DNA from: Brassica napus | Taxonomy: Eukaryota; Streptophyta; Magnoliopsida; Brassicales; Brassicaceae | DNA length: 64,000 nucleotides | Assembly: GCF_020379485.1 (NCBI RefSeq) | Contig: NC_063452.1 | Location: 27,906,770-27,970,769 of the forward strand | Reading direction: 5' to 3' | In this document: piece by piece, positions 1-10,490 of the stretch | Layout of the letters: the number at the start of each line of letters is the position of its first letter | Position numbering within the stretch: position 1 is the stretch's first letter | Notes under the pieces: model-generated | The model's input: the letters and a program-made list of their open reading frames with translations, nothing else | What the model was told of the DNA's origin: nothing | Database searches by the model: none | Translations under genes and position numbers: made by a program

Positions 1-454
1 AATAAAATGATGAAAAGTCTTGCTATTTTAGGTGTGAATAAATTAAATATTTAAAATATATTTATATTATTTTATTTATTTCTTGAATTTTAGAGACTAA
101 TAAGTGTGAGAATGATTAGATAATACACAATTAGAAATTGATGGAGAAAATTGCAATAATTTAAAAGAAGAAGAATTTAAATATAAAAAAAGACATGAGG
201 ACACATGTCAACAAACTCTTCTTCCACATGTCATGAGAAGGGAAAAAGCCAACTTTATATTTATAGATAACACAATAATAGTTTATGAGTTTTGAATTAT
301 GCTCACACCTTATATGTATCAGTTAAGTTTATGAGTAATTGTAAGACAAACATATACCTCAAGATCAAGATTGATTCTAAACTCGTAGATTCAATAAAGA
401 AGACACATTCAGTTGATTATATATTTACTTCATATATATAATTGGAGTTTCAAT
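1..454. other. AT-rich sequence, no gene seen
   Basis: I see no coding region or recognisable element edge here. The sequence is AT-rich and may be flank or the 3' part of the MULE-type unit that carries the Ulp1-like gene. Confidence 0.5.
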
Positions 455-485
455 TTAACATTTTAAAGTATAAACTTTTTTTTTT

Positions 486-650
486 ATTATAGGGTATGTT
501 TGAGGTATGGCTGAGTTATAATATCGTAACGGCTGACTAATACTAATCGATACGGCTGCGTTATATAAACATGTTACGATTATAGGGTATGTTTGGGGTA
601 AATCTGAGTTACGTATATACGACACGGCAGGGTTATAAAAACAATAAGAC
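486..650. repeat. Two-copy direct repeat downstream of the Ulp1-like gene
   Basis: A segment starting ATTATAGGGTATGTTTG occurs at about 486 and again, slightly changed, at about 579. Both copies continue into a variant of the CTGAGTTA / CGGCTG words found in the gene's introns. It therefore looks like part of the same repeat-rich unit. Confidence 0.6.
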
Positions 651-754
651 TGAGTCAAATACTTAATAACAACATAAGTCAAGTACAAAATAACAACATA
701 AGTTCATCATAAAACAACAACAACATAAGTCAAGTACTTCATAACAACACATGT

Positions 755-1330
755 TCAATTAGCCATCATTTGGTCCGTCACAACATTTCCTTCTTCAGCG
801 AGGATATTTGCTGCCATCTTCATCCGTAAACCTTGAATATTTTGATCGTTTATCCCATCAAACGTTACACCAAGCGCTAGACACTCCACAAACTTCAACG
901 AATACACCCCACAATCGCCAACCTGGGTGTTTTGTGGAGTGTATCTTTTGCTTCTCCTTCTGAATGAGAACTTCTTCCTGCTAATGGGTCGGATATTGGT
1001 AGGAATATGTGCACTCAACATAGCGGGAATCATGTGCGTCAGCGGTTTAAATGAATTCAGAATTCTCTGCTCACTTTCGAGTGTTACCTCTCCAAAGATT
1101 GGATCGTAGCAATCAATCTTCTCCTTCTTCAGATCCACGTGATACGCAACCCAGTGATTTCTGCCGGTTTGAAGACATCCGTACAAGTGATCCACATCTT
1201 CATACCACTTCAAGTTTGTTTGACAATGATCGGGAATCCTACCATTTATCATATCTTCATAACCATTGCCTTTGAACATGAACATTGTGGGTTTCATCTT
1301 GAACTGAGCGTAATCGTGAATCAAAAAACT
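755..1330 (-). CDS. Ulp1 (peptidase C48) catalytic domain exon
   Basis: The 189-residue open stretch contains the C48 signature in order: His in GRNHWVAYHVDL, Asp in KIDCYDPIFG, and the nucleophile Cys in QVGDCGVYSLKFVEC. The catalytic triad is therefore intact even though the gene is broken upstream. The open frame ends VVTDQMMAN at 755. Upstream exon sequence (about 1331-1440) continues the family pattern (AFVDVWWQSFLIHDYAQ) but carries a TAG stop near 1385. The exon belongs with the DUF1985 region and linker encoded at higher coordinates. Confidence 0.8.
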   Translation of the reverse strand, partial: SFLIHDYAQFKMKPTMFMFKGNGYEDMINGRIPDHCQTNLKWYEDVDHLYGCLQTGRNHWVAYHVDLKKEKIDCYDPIFGEVTLESEQRILNSFKPLTHMIPAMLSAHIPTNIRPISRKKFSFRRRSKRYTPQNTQVGDCGVYSLKFVECLALGVTFDGINDQNIQGLRMKMAANILAEEGNVVTDQMMAN

Positions 1331-2165
1331 TTGCCACCAAACGTCAACGAAGGCAATCCGCTTGGACCAGAATGGAGTGGACTATCCCATGGACCTTTTA
1401 ATGAGGACGTTCATATACGCCACGACATACTACATAAATAATATTAACAAGTCAGCCGTAATCAAATATATAACTCAGCCGTTATATAATAAAAGAATAT
1501 ATAACCCAGCCGTAAAAATTAGTTAACACTGCCGTAATAAAATAAAATAATATATAACTCAGCCGTAATAAAGACTTACATTATCAAACACCCATCCATA
1601 CTCATTCTCCGGCCACGGTCTCTCATGGATGAGTATGCTGTAGAAGTCACTCTCATGATCAGCTGTTAGTACTTCTTTTTTACCGGGCGCTGCTGGTGGT
1701 TTGGGTGAATTGCCTTGATGTGCTGCATAAGTTTCTCCAATAGCGCCGGATCAACAGGTGCTAGAGGGTCATATATTGCTGATGAAGGAGTAACATTCTT
1801 CCTCATGCACATCGTTCCATCATGTCCTACATTCGGAAAAACTAATGATGAAGAAACTGCCGTCATTGACAACCCTTTTGGAGTTAACCGAACATTTTTC
1901 TCCCGGTAGTCCTTAATTATAGCAGATCTAACCACTTCAGAATTCTCGACATCAGACTCCGGCGCGAATTCGTTCTGTTCTGCAACAACTTCGTCAGTTA
2001 TATCAGCCAATGAACTGTCCTCTACATCAGGTTGTACCTTGCATCTTGTTACACCGTCACGCGGCGGAGTCACCTTTTTGTACTTTGACCCAGCCTGTTT
2101 TTGCTTCTTTAGCTCAGCCTCTTGTTTCTTCTTTAACTCAGCCTCTTTTTTGTTAGCCTCAACCG

Positions 2166-2173
2166 TTTTTTTT
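2166..2173. other. T8 homopolymer at a frame break
   Basis: The Lys/Glu/Ala-rich linker of the Ulp1-like gene reads in one frame above this run and in another below it. The same KKK-EAE-type composition continues on both sides. One inserted or lost T explains the break. Confidence 0.6.
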
Positions 2174-3175
2174 CTTAGCTTCAGCCTCTTTTTTCTTATC
2201 CTCAACAGCTTTTTTCTTAGCCTCAGCCTTCTCCTTCCTCTTAAACGCAACATCTGCCTGCGCTGCTTTTTTCTTTTCATCGGCTTCCTCACCCTTAACA
2301 ATACGCTTGCGCCTATAGCCGCGTCCATAGGCTGGATCCTTAGCAGCCTTATCATCCTTAGTGGCCTTATCATCCTTAGTAGCCTTTGCAGGAGAAACTA
2401 CTACGAAATCAAGAGGCCGCATATCAGTAGCTTTATCGACACTACCAAACTCCTCATCCAAAGTCCTTTTCACCCCTGATTCCTTTTCAAGCTCTTTGGC
2501 CAAATTCTTTTTCGGTCCAAACTCCTTACCAGTAGTCGCAGCTACTAACGCTGGACTATTAACAGACTTCTGATGCGTTCGAACCACCGGTGATGCCATC
2601 GATAAAGAGTTATCTGATAATTGTGGAGAGGGGTTATCATGGTTTTCGAGAATTTTCCCAATCCCCAGATCTTTTAGACGCTCCTCCAGTAAAGCATTCA
2701 CCCTGTCATCAATGGTCTTTTGGTCCATCAATGGTCTGTTCCGGTCTAACTCGTAAGCTTCCAACCGTGAGTCAACCTGATCAAATTTTCTGGAAATAAT
2801 ATCCAGAGTACTCACAATGGTCGTTAGAGTCGCTTTGTTCTCCAACTCCAACTCTTTGCTGCCTTCCTTCTCGCTAGAACCCTTTCCCGCTGCATCAGCT
2901 TCAGACTCATTCTGTGTCTTAACTTTCTTCTGCTTCTTAGTGGGTGGCTCAGCTTCTGACGAAACTCCACCCTTCATTCTCTTCTTCTCATTCCCCTTCC
3001 CCTTTGCATTCCCCTTCCCCTTTGCATTCCCCTGCACTTCCCACAAACCTTTCACAAATCTACCTGAATGTATGTTTGTTATCAACCTAACGAGTTGTGG
3101 GTCATCATCTTCACCCGGCCAAATAGGAAACATCTCTTCAATTGAGTCCTTCAAAACCATTCTCCTCACACGCAC

Positions 3176-3373
3176 CTGCAACACCAGGTTATAACAAAAC
3201 TCAGCCTCCAAACTAACACAAAACTCAGCCATCAACTAAAATAATTCAGCCGTGATTTAACACATAACTCAGCCATCAACTAAAATAATTCAGCTGTAAT
3301 TTAACACATAACTCAGCCATTAAGTAACTCCGAACTCAGCCATCAAATAAATTAAGTCAGCGTTAAACCTTAC
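3176..3373 (-). repeat. Intron filled with ACTCAGCC tandem repeats
   Basis: The intron is bounded on the minus strand by GTAAGG at 3373 and TGCAG at 3176. The joined exons read ...HGK then VRVRRMVLKD. The interior is a degenerate tandem array on the plus strand of AACTCAGCC(A/G)T-type units with AT-rich spacers. Similar units fill about 1440-1580 and 4249-4520, so the array type is shared between introns of this gene and absent from its exons. Confidence 0.75.
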
Positions 3374-3376
3374 TTT

Positions 3377-4248
3377 GCCATGCTTTTTGATTTCGGCAGA
3401 CAACAATTTATCAAAGCTTGCACGTGTACGCTTTCCACCCCATCGCAAAAGCGGAACGTCTTCGTTATTGCTCACTCTCCCAAAACTCTCACCGAAGCAT
3501 GTGACGGATTCATAAGCCCAAAACAATAACGCGTCCTTCATGCCGCTTATTGTGTATGAACCTCCATCTGGAGCCAACGTTTTAACAGAGTCAATTAGAA
3601 ATTCGTATGCAGTCCGATCCCATGGATACGACCTCATGGCTTCATCATCGAATACCCTTATTGCACTTTGAAAGGGTATCCTTGAATTGTGATGCAAACA
3701 ATAGACTCCCATGGCTTGAAGAAGTAGCAGCTCCAACCACTTGCGCTTTTCAAAACTCCAAAGCGGACAGAACGCTAATGCTGCCTTCAGTTCATCTAAC
3801 TTTGGTCCCATCCCAAGCGGCACCTTCAACTCCCCCCCCCCCCCCCCCCCCCCCCCCAAAACTCGTTGTATTGACCAGGATCAAATTTTTCTGTTGGCAA
3901 TGGACCTGTGTTTAGCTTAGTGATCTTACCAAACTCGAGCAAGCTAAACCTTATAGCCTCATCAGCCATGAGACACCATATCTCCTTGTTTATAACTCGC
4001 AGCTGTCTACACAGTAGATAGTGCACGGTCCTACCAGACCACATGCTTTCGCGTTTAGCTAGCCTAGCAACTACTCCAATGGGAGAGTTCACCAGTTCTT
4101 CCCACACATCAAGTCTTATTGTTTCTCTAACGTGGGGGAAATGCCCTGGATGGAAATTGTGATTAATAACTTTACCATCTAGGTTAGAAGACCTTTCAGG
4201 GTAAAGTCTTGGTGGGTAATCCCCTGATTTAACTTCAGCAGCATCCAT
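3377..4248 (-). CDS. DUF1985-type N-terminal region of the Ulp1-like gene
   Basis: The coding runs 4248-3858 and 3831-3374 read as one conserved region: HFPHVRETIRLDVWEELVNS and LLCRQLRVINKEIWCLMADE before the C run, then ELKVPLGMGPKLDELKAALA and GGSYTISGMKDALLFWAYES after it. This matches the DUF1985 pattern found N-terminal to Ulp1 domains in plant TEs. The two parts are in different frames, separated only by the C26 run. The ATG at 4248 directly follows a possible splice acceptor, so an upstream non-coding exon is possible. Confidence 0.7.
3832..3857. repeat. C26 homopolymer inside coding sequence
   Basis: There are twenty-six consecutive C on the plus strand, encoding poly-Gly on the minus strand and changing the frame between the two halves of the DUF1985 region. 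The true length is doubtful; it may be an assembly or sequencing artefact. Confidence 0.9.
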
Positions 4249-4520
4249 CTGATCATATAACCCAACAATAAAATCAGCCACAACAAAACAGTAACTCAGT
4301 CGCATCATAAGAGTAACACAGTCATAACATAACATTAGGTTATTCACGACACAAATATAACTCAGCCATAACATAACCATAACTCAGCCGCAGCAAAACC
4401 CAAACTCAGACGCAACGAAACCCCCAACAAAACAAAATCACAGCCGCAACACAACTCTATCTCAGTCGCAACAAAATATAAATCAGATGAAATATAATAC
4501 ATAACTGACCCACAAACTCA
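4249..4520. repeat. ACTCAGCC repeat array 5' of the Ulp1-like gene
   Basis: At least eight degenerate copies of (A)ACTCAG(C/T/A)C(G/A)CA with AT-rich spacers, of the same family as the intron arrays at 3176-3373 and 1440-1580. They lie immediately upstream of the likely start at 4248. Confidence 0.7.
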
Positions 4521-4801
4521 ACAAAACACAATATATAATGTCGCGATATCCTACCGGAAAAGACGAACTTGGAGATAAGAATGCGGCGAAGACGATTTCG
4601 TACAAACGAGTTCAGAATTCTGATTTCGGGCACGATGATAATAGAGAAAACAGAGTACAACGACAGAGAGCTATTTCGACAAAAAAGAAGTTAACACAGA
4701 CAATGTCGATGACGAAGGGTGGGAGTATCCTCGCGGTTCCTTCTTCGACGGTTCTTCTTCGAGACGACAAAACGATGTTCTTAGTTAGTTTTTTTTTTTA
4801 A

Positions 4802-7165
4802 ACTTCGATTTAGTTATGTTGGAGAAGAGACGGTTTGGTTTCTATTGTGGTGGTGATGTGTAGTTTTAATTATTGATGTGGATTATATGTTTAAAAGTAA
4901 TTTCAATTAAAAAAACTAACCAAAAGTCATTAGAATCATTTACTATGGGTGTCCAAACTAACTAGTCATTTTAAAAAGATGTTTAACACTCTAGTAATAA
5001 ACCAACTTTTGTTATACATTCTAGTAATTTTCTATATTCTTTTTCCTCTTACTATTTGAGAAGAACAAAATTATTCATTAAAATGTCAAATTGTTCTAAA
5101 CTTTCGTTGTAACCTCCGAAACAAAGCTTCGCCACCACCAGAATCTTCAAAAATTGAATAACAATGAATTTGGGTAAAAAAACTAAAATCCTCTAAAACT
5201 TTTTGTCCTATACACCCTCCTAAATGCTATTGAAATAACGGATTTACATTTTGCTCCATTATTACGACGACATATGTTGGATTCCAGGAATTTCAAGCCA
5301 GGTGTTAACTTTCTTACAAAACATTATCGTCCTTCATACTGGCATCTGTTGTGATGTATGTGTGAATAGGATTCAAACTTTTATAGAATATTAAATTTAC
5401 ATAGCATCAGAAGATAAGAACAAATGACAAACGTATATGCATGTTTCAATATTAGGTAAACACAAGTACATAATATTGTTAGTTTATATCTCTCTCTTCT
5501 GTAAAGGTTCGGAATTTCTTTCTTATTTTCCCAACTAAATTAACACGTTTTCAATTGTTCTGGTTAAATGTATCGTGGTAACCGGAGTATATCGTTTTCT
5601 TTTGAAATAGTGGATGGAGAAAAGAGAAGAAAATATGTAAGTGTGCGACGAAAAAACAAAAAAAGTATAAAAACGTGTGTGGTTTTAAGTTACGCCTTGA
5701 CCATTCATTATTCTCTACGCATTGTATCACGCTTTCCACAGGTAATAGATATGCATCGAACGTTACACGTTCTGGCTTTTAAAAACTTTTTTATGGGTTG
5801 AGAATTAAGAGAATGAACTTTACACATTAATCAAAATCTGAGTGAACTTAAAACAAAATAAAATTGTGAGTGTTGCTAAGTAAACTTGTTTGGGTTAAGA
5901 AAAAAGTGACGAATTGTCTAAATCAGTTGTCTCTAATGTTAATTGGCAAATATATTCCTCACCAAGTTATAGATGCCTGTGGTAAGACAAAATGAAAAAG
6001 GAACAAATGCATGAAGGGGGTTAGTAAAAAAAAATAAAAAAAATAAAGAGTTGTAAGCTAACTATGGTTGCTATTTTGAGTTATGAGTTAATGTTCTAGT
6101 CATTTTGCTTAATATTCATAACAGCCTCATTTTTTAAGAATATAGTCATGCATTGATATATGTGTCAATTTGGTATGAAAATAGACAACGCTCTCCCTCC
6201 CCGCACGTAAGAGTCTTTAATACAATATTTGACATTGTGCAATACTATATATGTTAAATATATAGTACATGACAAATAATTTCTACCAACAACACATTAT
6301 GAAGGAGATAAACAAAATAAGAAGGATAAGAAAGATAAAGACTTGGTAGATAAGTAGACAAAGGAACGGACAGAGGAGAAGGAGGAAGTGGCGCAGGGAG
6401 GGAGGGAGAGAGGGAGAGGAAAAGTATATTGTACTATTTTATGTTTTTAAACAAAATGGAACACATCAACATTGTGTTTCATTTTAGAAATAAAATCTAA
6501 CTATACTATATATATGTGTAAAGTAGTATAGATTTAAAACCGCGATTATAAAATATTATATAAAATTTATAAAATATATGTCTGTTTTAAAATTTTCAAA
6601 ACATATTATGTGTACAAAAAATCTATGTTTTAATTATGTAAACTACAAAGTTCAATAATTATTTTACAAGAAACTGAAAGCAACTAATAATAGAAGGGGA
6701 AAACATATTTGTAAGAAAAAAAAAAGAAAGAAAAAAAATCATTCAAACATAAATGGTGCATGGAAGGGGCAATATAGCAATCGTTACATAAATATCATAG
6801 CTTTCTCTTTGCTATGTATATATACTTCATTTAAATCCTACAATGGATATGATCCCAAATTTCCCTTAATGTTCTAGCGGAGTTTCGAGAAAAGTTCGTT
6901 CGTCCTATTTCTTGCAGAGTTTTTCATAACAGAGTGTGGAACTGATTTATGAATGAAAAAGAAAATTATATATGTATGCGTTTAGTACATGACTTTGATT
7001 TAGTCATGCAATCACATTATTAATATATGCATGAGTTCATCAAATAAATAATTACAAATTGGTTGTTCATCAATATATAATGTTAATTGTTTTATTACAG
7101 TCTGGATTTTCAGATTAACTCCTGTTTGCGAAATATGATGATTTTTTATGTATAATAATAACAAC
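4802..7165. other. AT-rich non-coding stretch with a GA tract
   Basis: No gene is supported here. The short open frames are low-complexity. A purine (GA-rich) tract lies at about 6370-6425. The segment near 5100-5160 resembles a 5' leader in composition, but no coding sequence follows it. Confidence 0.5.
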
Positions 7166-8250
7166 TATGTAATAACCCGCACCTTGCGCGGAATGTGATT
7201 ATTAGTTTCGTTATTTTGAATTAAAGAAACATTAATCTGTTTAATATGGATATCGGTTCGGTTTTAGGTTGTTTTTTGGCTTTTTATCTCCTAAAATATA
7301 ACTATCATTTTAAATTAATATTTATTTGGTTTGTTCCGTTAAAATATTTGATGTTTTTGTTTTTTTTCCTGTGATAATCAAAAATTACTATTTTTTGTTT
7401 GTTTTCATGTTATGAATCTTAGATAGTCGTGATGTCGAACCAATGGTTTCATATTATAGTTTCTAAACGGATAATAGTTAAAAAAACAAAATTATTAGGA
7501 CAAATCATTTTACTACAATTTGGTCGATAGTGAAAGAAGCATTAAGAAAAAGAATATTTTAACTTCCAAAAAATTAGATATTTCAGTTGTGGTAAATACT
7601 TAGTTATAAGGTGCTCACGTCAATGTGCACATGTATGTGTATGTAAAAGTATATAAATATAGTTGATAAATATATAAAGATACTGTTAATTAATATTAAA
7701 TGACATTTTTTTTCAAAATAATACATGAAAATAAAAATTCTTAAAATAAAATTAATTAAAAACAAAAATATTGTAAAATTTATATAAACTATAATATATA
7801 ACTTATATATAATTATTTAAATATATGTATATATATATGCATATAACGGATCAAATTGGATATCTGTTTCTATAAATATTGATATTTGTGAATTTTTTTT
7901 ACGGATATTGCATTTTAGTATTTGATTTGCTTCGTAGAGTAACGGATATCCAGATTTTCGGTTCGAATCAAAACGCATAATGAATCGAATCAAAATTTAT
8001 GAATAATTTGTCCAGCTCTATTCGTAAACAATAAAAATAACGTAAAAAAGAACCATGCGCGTGATTTTTGTATTTAAAAAAAATGTAAAATATATAGTGT
8101 GAACATATTTGTGTAGAGTTTGGCTGAAAACCTCTTTACATGTGACATGTGTCTATTTTAGTGTGAACGCATTTATTACAATGTTTCTACACGTGACATA
8201 TGTCCAGTTTAGTATCAACGCATTTATTACCATATTTGTCTTTTAATATA
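7166..8250 (-). mobile_element. Helitron-like element, minus orientation (tentative)
   Basis: The left edge contains AATAACCCGCACCTTGCGCGG, whose reverse complement has the GC-rich stem expected just inside a Helitron 3' end. The right edge, read backwards, has an ATATATTAAAAGACAAA-type start. A degenerate direct repeat of about 75 bp with GTGACATGTGTC / GTGACATATGTC words lies near the right end, as in many Brassicaceae Helitrons. The terminal CTAG is degenerate, so the boundaries are approximate. Confidence 0.4.
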
Positions 8251-10490
8251 TCTTATTATATAAAGCTCGGTTCTTCGAAGTTGCTAATTAACATGATCGT
8301 GACACATGGCGACTAAAATATAAGATTATGACATGTGTTAAAAATAATAAATTTTTGTAAATATAATATTTGATAATATATAATTACTTATTATATAAAG
8401 TTTGGTTCTTCGAAGTTGCTAATTAACATGATCGTGACACATGGCGACTAAAATATAAGATTGTGACATGTGTTAAAAATATTAAAATTTTGTAAATATA
8501 ATATTTGATAATATATAATTATAGTTATCTAAAATAAAGTATTTAATAATGATTTTTTATTTTTTATAAATCCTATTTAAAATAAAATTGGAAAGTTTAT
8601 TTGAAAGTAATTTTCCCTTTTAAAAAGAACTTCATGAAAACATTATAATGAGATGGTGGCATAAATAAATTGTAAAAATAGTAACTATAAAATATCTAAA
8701 TGTAACCAAAAATAATTAAATGAAAGTAATTTTCATTTTCATAAATCATAAACCAAATATAACTGTAAAAGTAATTTTCCTTTTCATAAATCATAAACCA
8801 AATATAACTGTAAAACATTATTTTATAGTAATTATTCCAAATTTTCTTTATAGATACCTAACATAAAGTACTTGATAGTAATTTTTCTTTTCTAAAATCC
8901 TAAATGAAATATAGTTAAATATATATACATATATATTTATTATTTAAAATAAAATATAAGATAGTAATTTTTTATTTTTTTTAAACAGTTCCTAAACAAA
9001 AGAAAGGTTGAAAATTATTGAAAGTGATTTACCTTTAAAAAAATGAGAAATTTTTTTATATTAAAAGTAATGACAAAATGAATTGTAAAAATAGTAATGT
9101 GGAAAACTTATTAATTTTAACTAAAAATAATTATTTGATAGTAATTTTATAAAACCTAAACAGTAGATTATTAAAATTTCTAATTAACATTATCGCGACA
9201 CATGATAATAAAAAATTAAGATATATTGACATGTGTTAATTGTTTTATAAATATATGATAATTATCTAAAATAAATTGTTTGATAAAAATTCTTTTTTCA
9301 AATCATAGAAAATAGAATTTTAAATGAGTTATTTGATAATAATTTTACCTTTATAAGAATTTGATGAAGAACATGATACTAGAAATACTAAAGTAATGAA
9401 TTATAAAAAGAGTTATTTTAAAAATTATATAATTATAATTGAAAATTGTTATTGATAGTATTTTTCCTTTTCTAAATTTTTGAATAAAATATAATTCTCA
9501 ATTTTTTTTGATGAAATTATTTTACAGGAGTCTTTCTTTTCAAAAAATCCTAAACAAAATAAAATTTAATTTTCAAGAGTATTTGATAGTATTTGTTTTT
9601 CAAATCGTAAATAAATTTGATTTGTAAAACAACATTTTCAAATATTTCTTATAAATAACAAAATTTTATGTTTAAAAGATCACAATAATTATATTTGTAT
9701 ATACGATTAGATTCTCTCTAATTTTTCACCATACATAATAGCAGATAAAAGAAATTTTTTATAAAAGATTTATTTCTTCACACAGCTCTAAATTTCTTTA
9801 CTATTAATTTGCTACATCTTATGTGTACATAAAATTATGATGCCGTTGTTAATGAGCTTATGCCACCATTATGTTATTGCGTTTATATGCATAGAAAATA
9901 TATAATTAGCTATAATGTCACGTTGCAAGAATTGAAAATATTGTCAAATGTGTACATTCAAGTGTTGGTGAAAATTATTTATTTTAAATTAAAATTAAAG
10001 AATTAGATTTTAATCTTTGAAATTTTGCGGTCTCAAATATTTATAAAAACATAAAGGTAAATATACTACATATTATATATTTTTTATTTTACTAAATTTA
10101 ATATTTCAATTTTTATTTATTTTTATTAAATCAACTTTATGGATAAGAACTGTAAAAACAAACGCAAAGAACAAAGATAAAAAAATTTAGAGTAAAACAT
10201 GTGAGAATATTTAGAAAATCACATTCTTATGCTCAATTTATATTTTAATTCAGTTGTGTAACATTATCTATTTAAATTGTGTTGCTTTTAATTTGTTTTA
10301 AACCTTATAAACAATATGGAGGATTTACACCAAAAAAATTTTCTATATGTTTTAAGTTTAATTACATACCATTCATATTATTTTTATTGTAAATAAAATT
10401 GAACTATTTATAAATTAAATAAAAAAATTAGTTAAGTTTTTAAATATTATATCATTTCAAAATAAATATCAAAGAACCCGTGCAATCTAG
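8251..10490 (+). mobile_element. Helitron-like non-autonomous element
   Basis: It begins A^TC at 8250/8251 (TCTTATTATATAAAG) and ends CTAG at 10487-10490 followed by T, the A^T insertion pattern of Helitrons. The interior is AT-rich and has no RepHel gene. The 5' end is tandemly duplicated (8252-8523). I infer a non-autonomous Helitron; the 3' hairpin is weak. Confidence 0.5.
8252..8523. repeat. 136-bp tandem duplication of a Helitron 5' end
   Basis: Two near-identical copies start at 8252 and 8388 (CTTATTATATAAAG...). Each contains GACACATGGCGAC and GACATGTGTTAAAA. Only a few substitutions separate them. Confidence 0.9.

Larger units (their letters stand above)
755..4248 (-). pseudogene. 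DUF1985 / Ulp1-like (C48) protease gene of MULE type, broken
   Basis: This is a multi-exon gene on the minus strand. It reads from a start at 4248 (MDAAEVKSGDYPPRLYPE), through a DUF1985-like N-terminal region (about 4248-3374) and a long Lys/Glu/Ala-rich linker (about 3175-1666), to a C-terminal Ulp1 cysteine-protease domain (about 1440-755). This layout is known from ULP1-like genes carried by plant Mutator-like elements (Kaonashi type). The usual role of the domain is cleaving SUMO or SUMO-like tags, but activity cannot be assumed for the TE-borne group. At least four breaks are visible: a shift at the C26 run (3832-3857), a shift at a T8 run near 2166-2173, a shift near 1670, and an in-frame stop near 1385. 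No mudrA transposase is seen nearby. It could be partly an assembly-damaged active gene, because three of the breaks lie at homopolymers. Confidence 0.8.

Noticed and set aside
755..4248. Functional SUMO protease gene
   Set aside because: The catalytic triad is present, but at least four frame breaks and the TE-like context argue against a working host gene, though some breaks may be sequencing errors.
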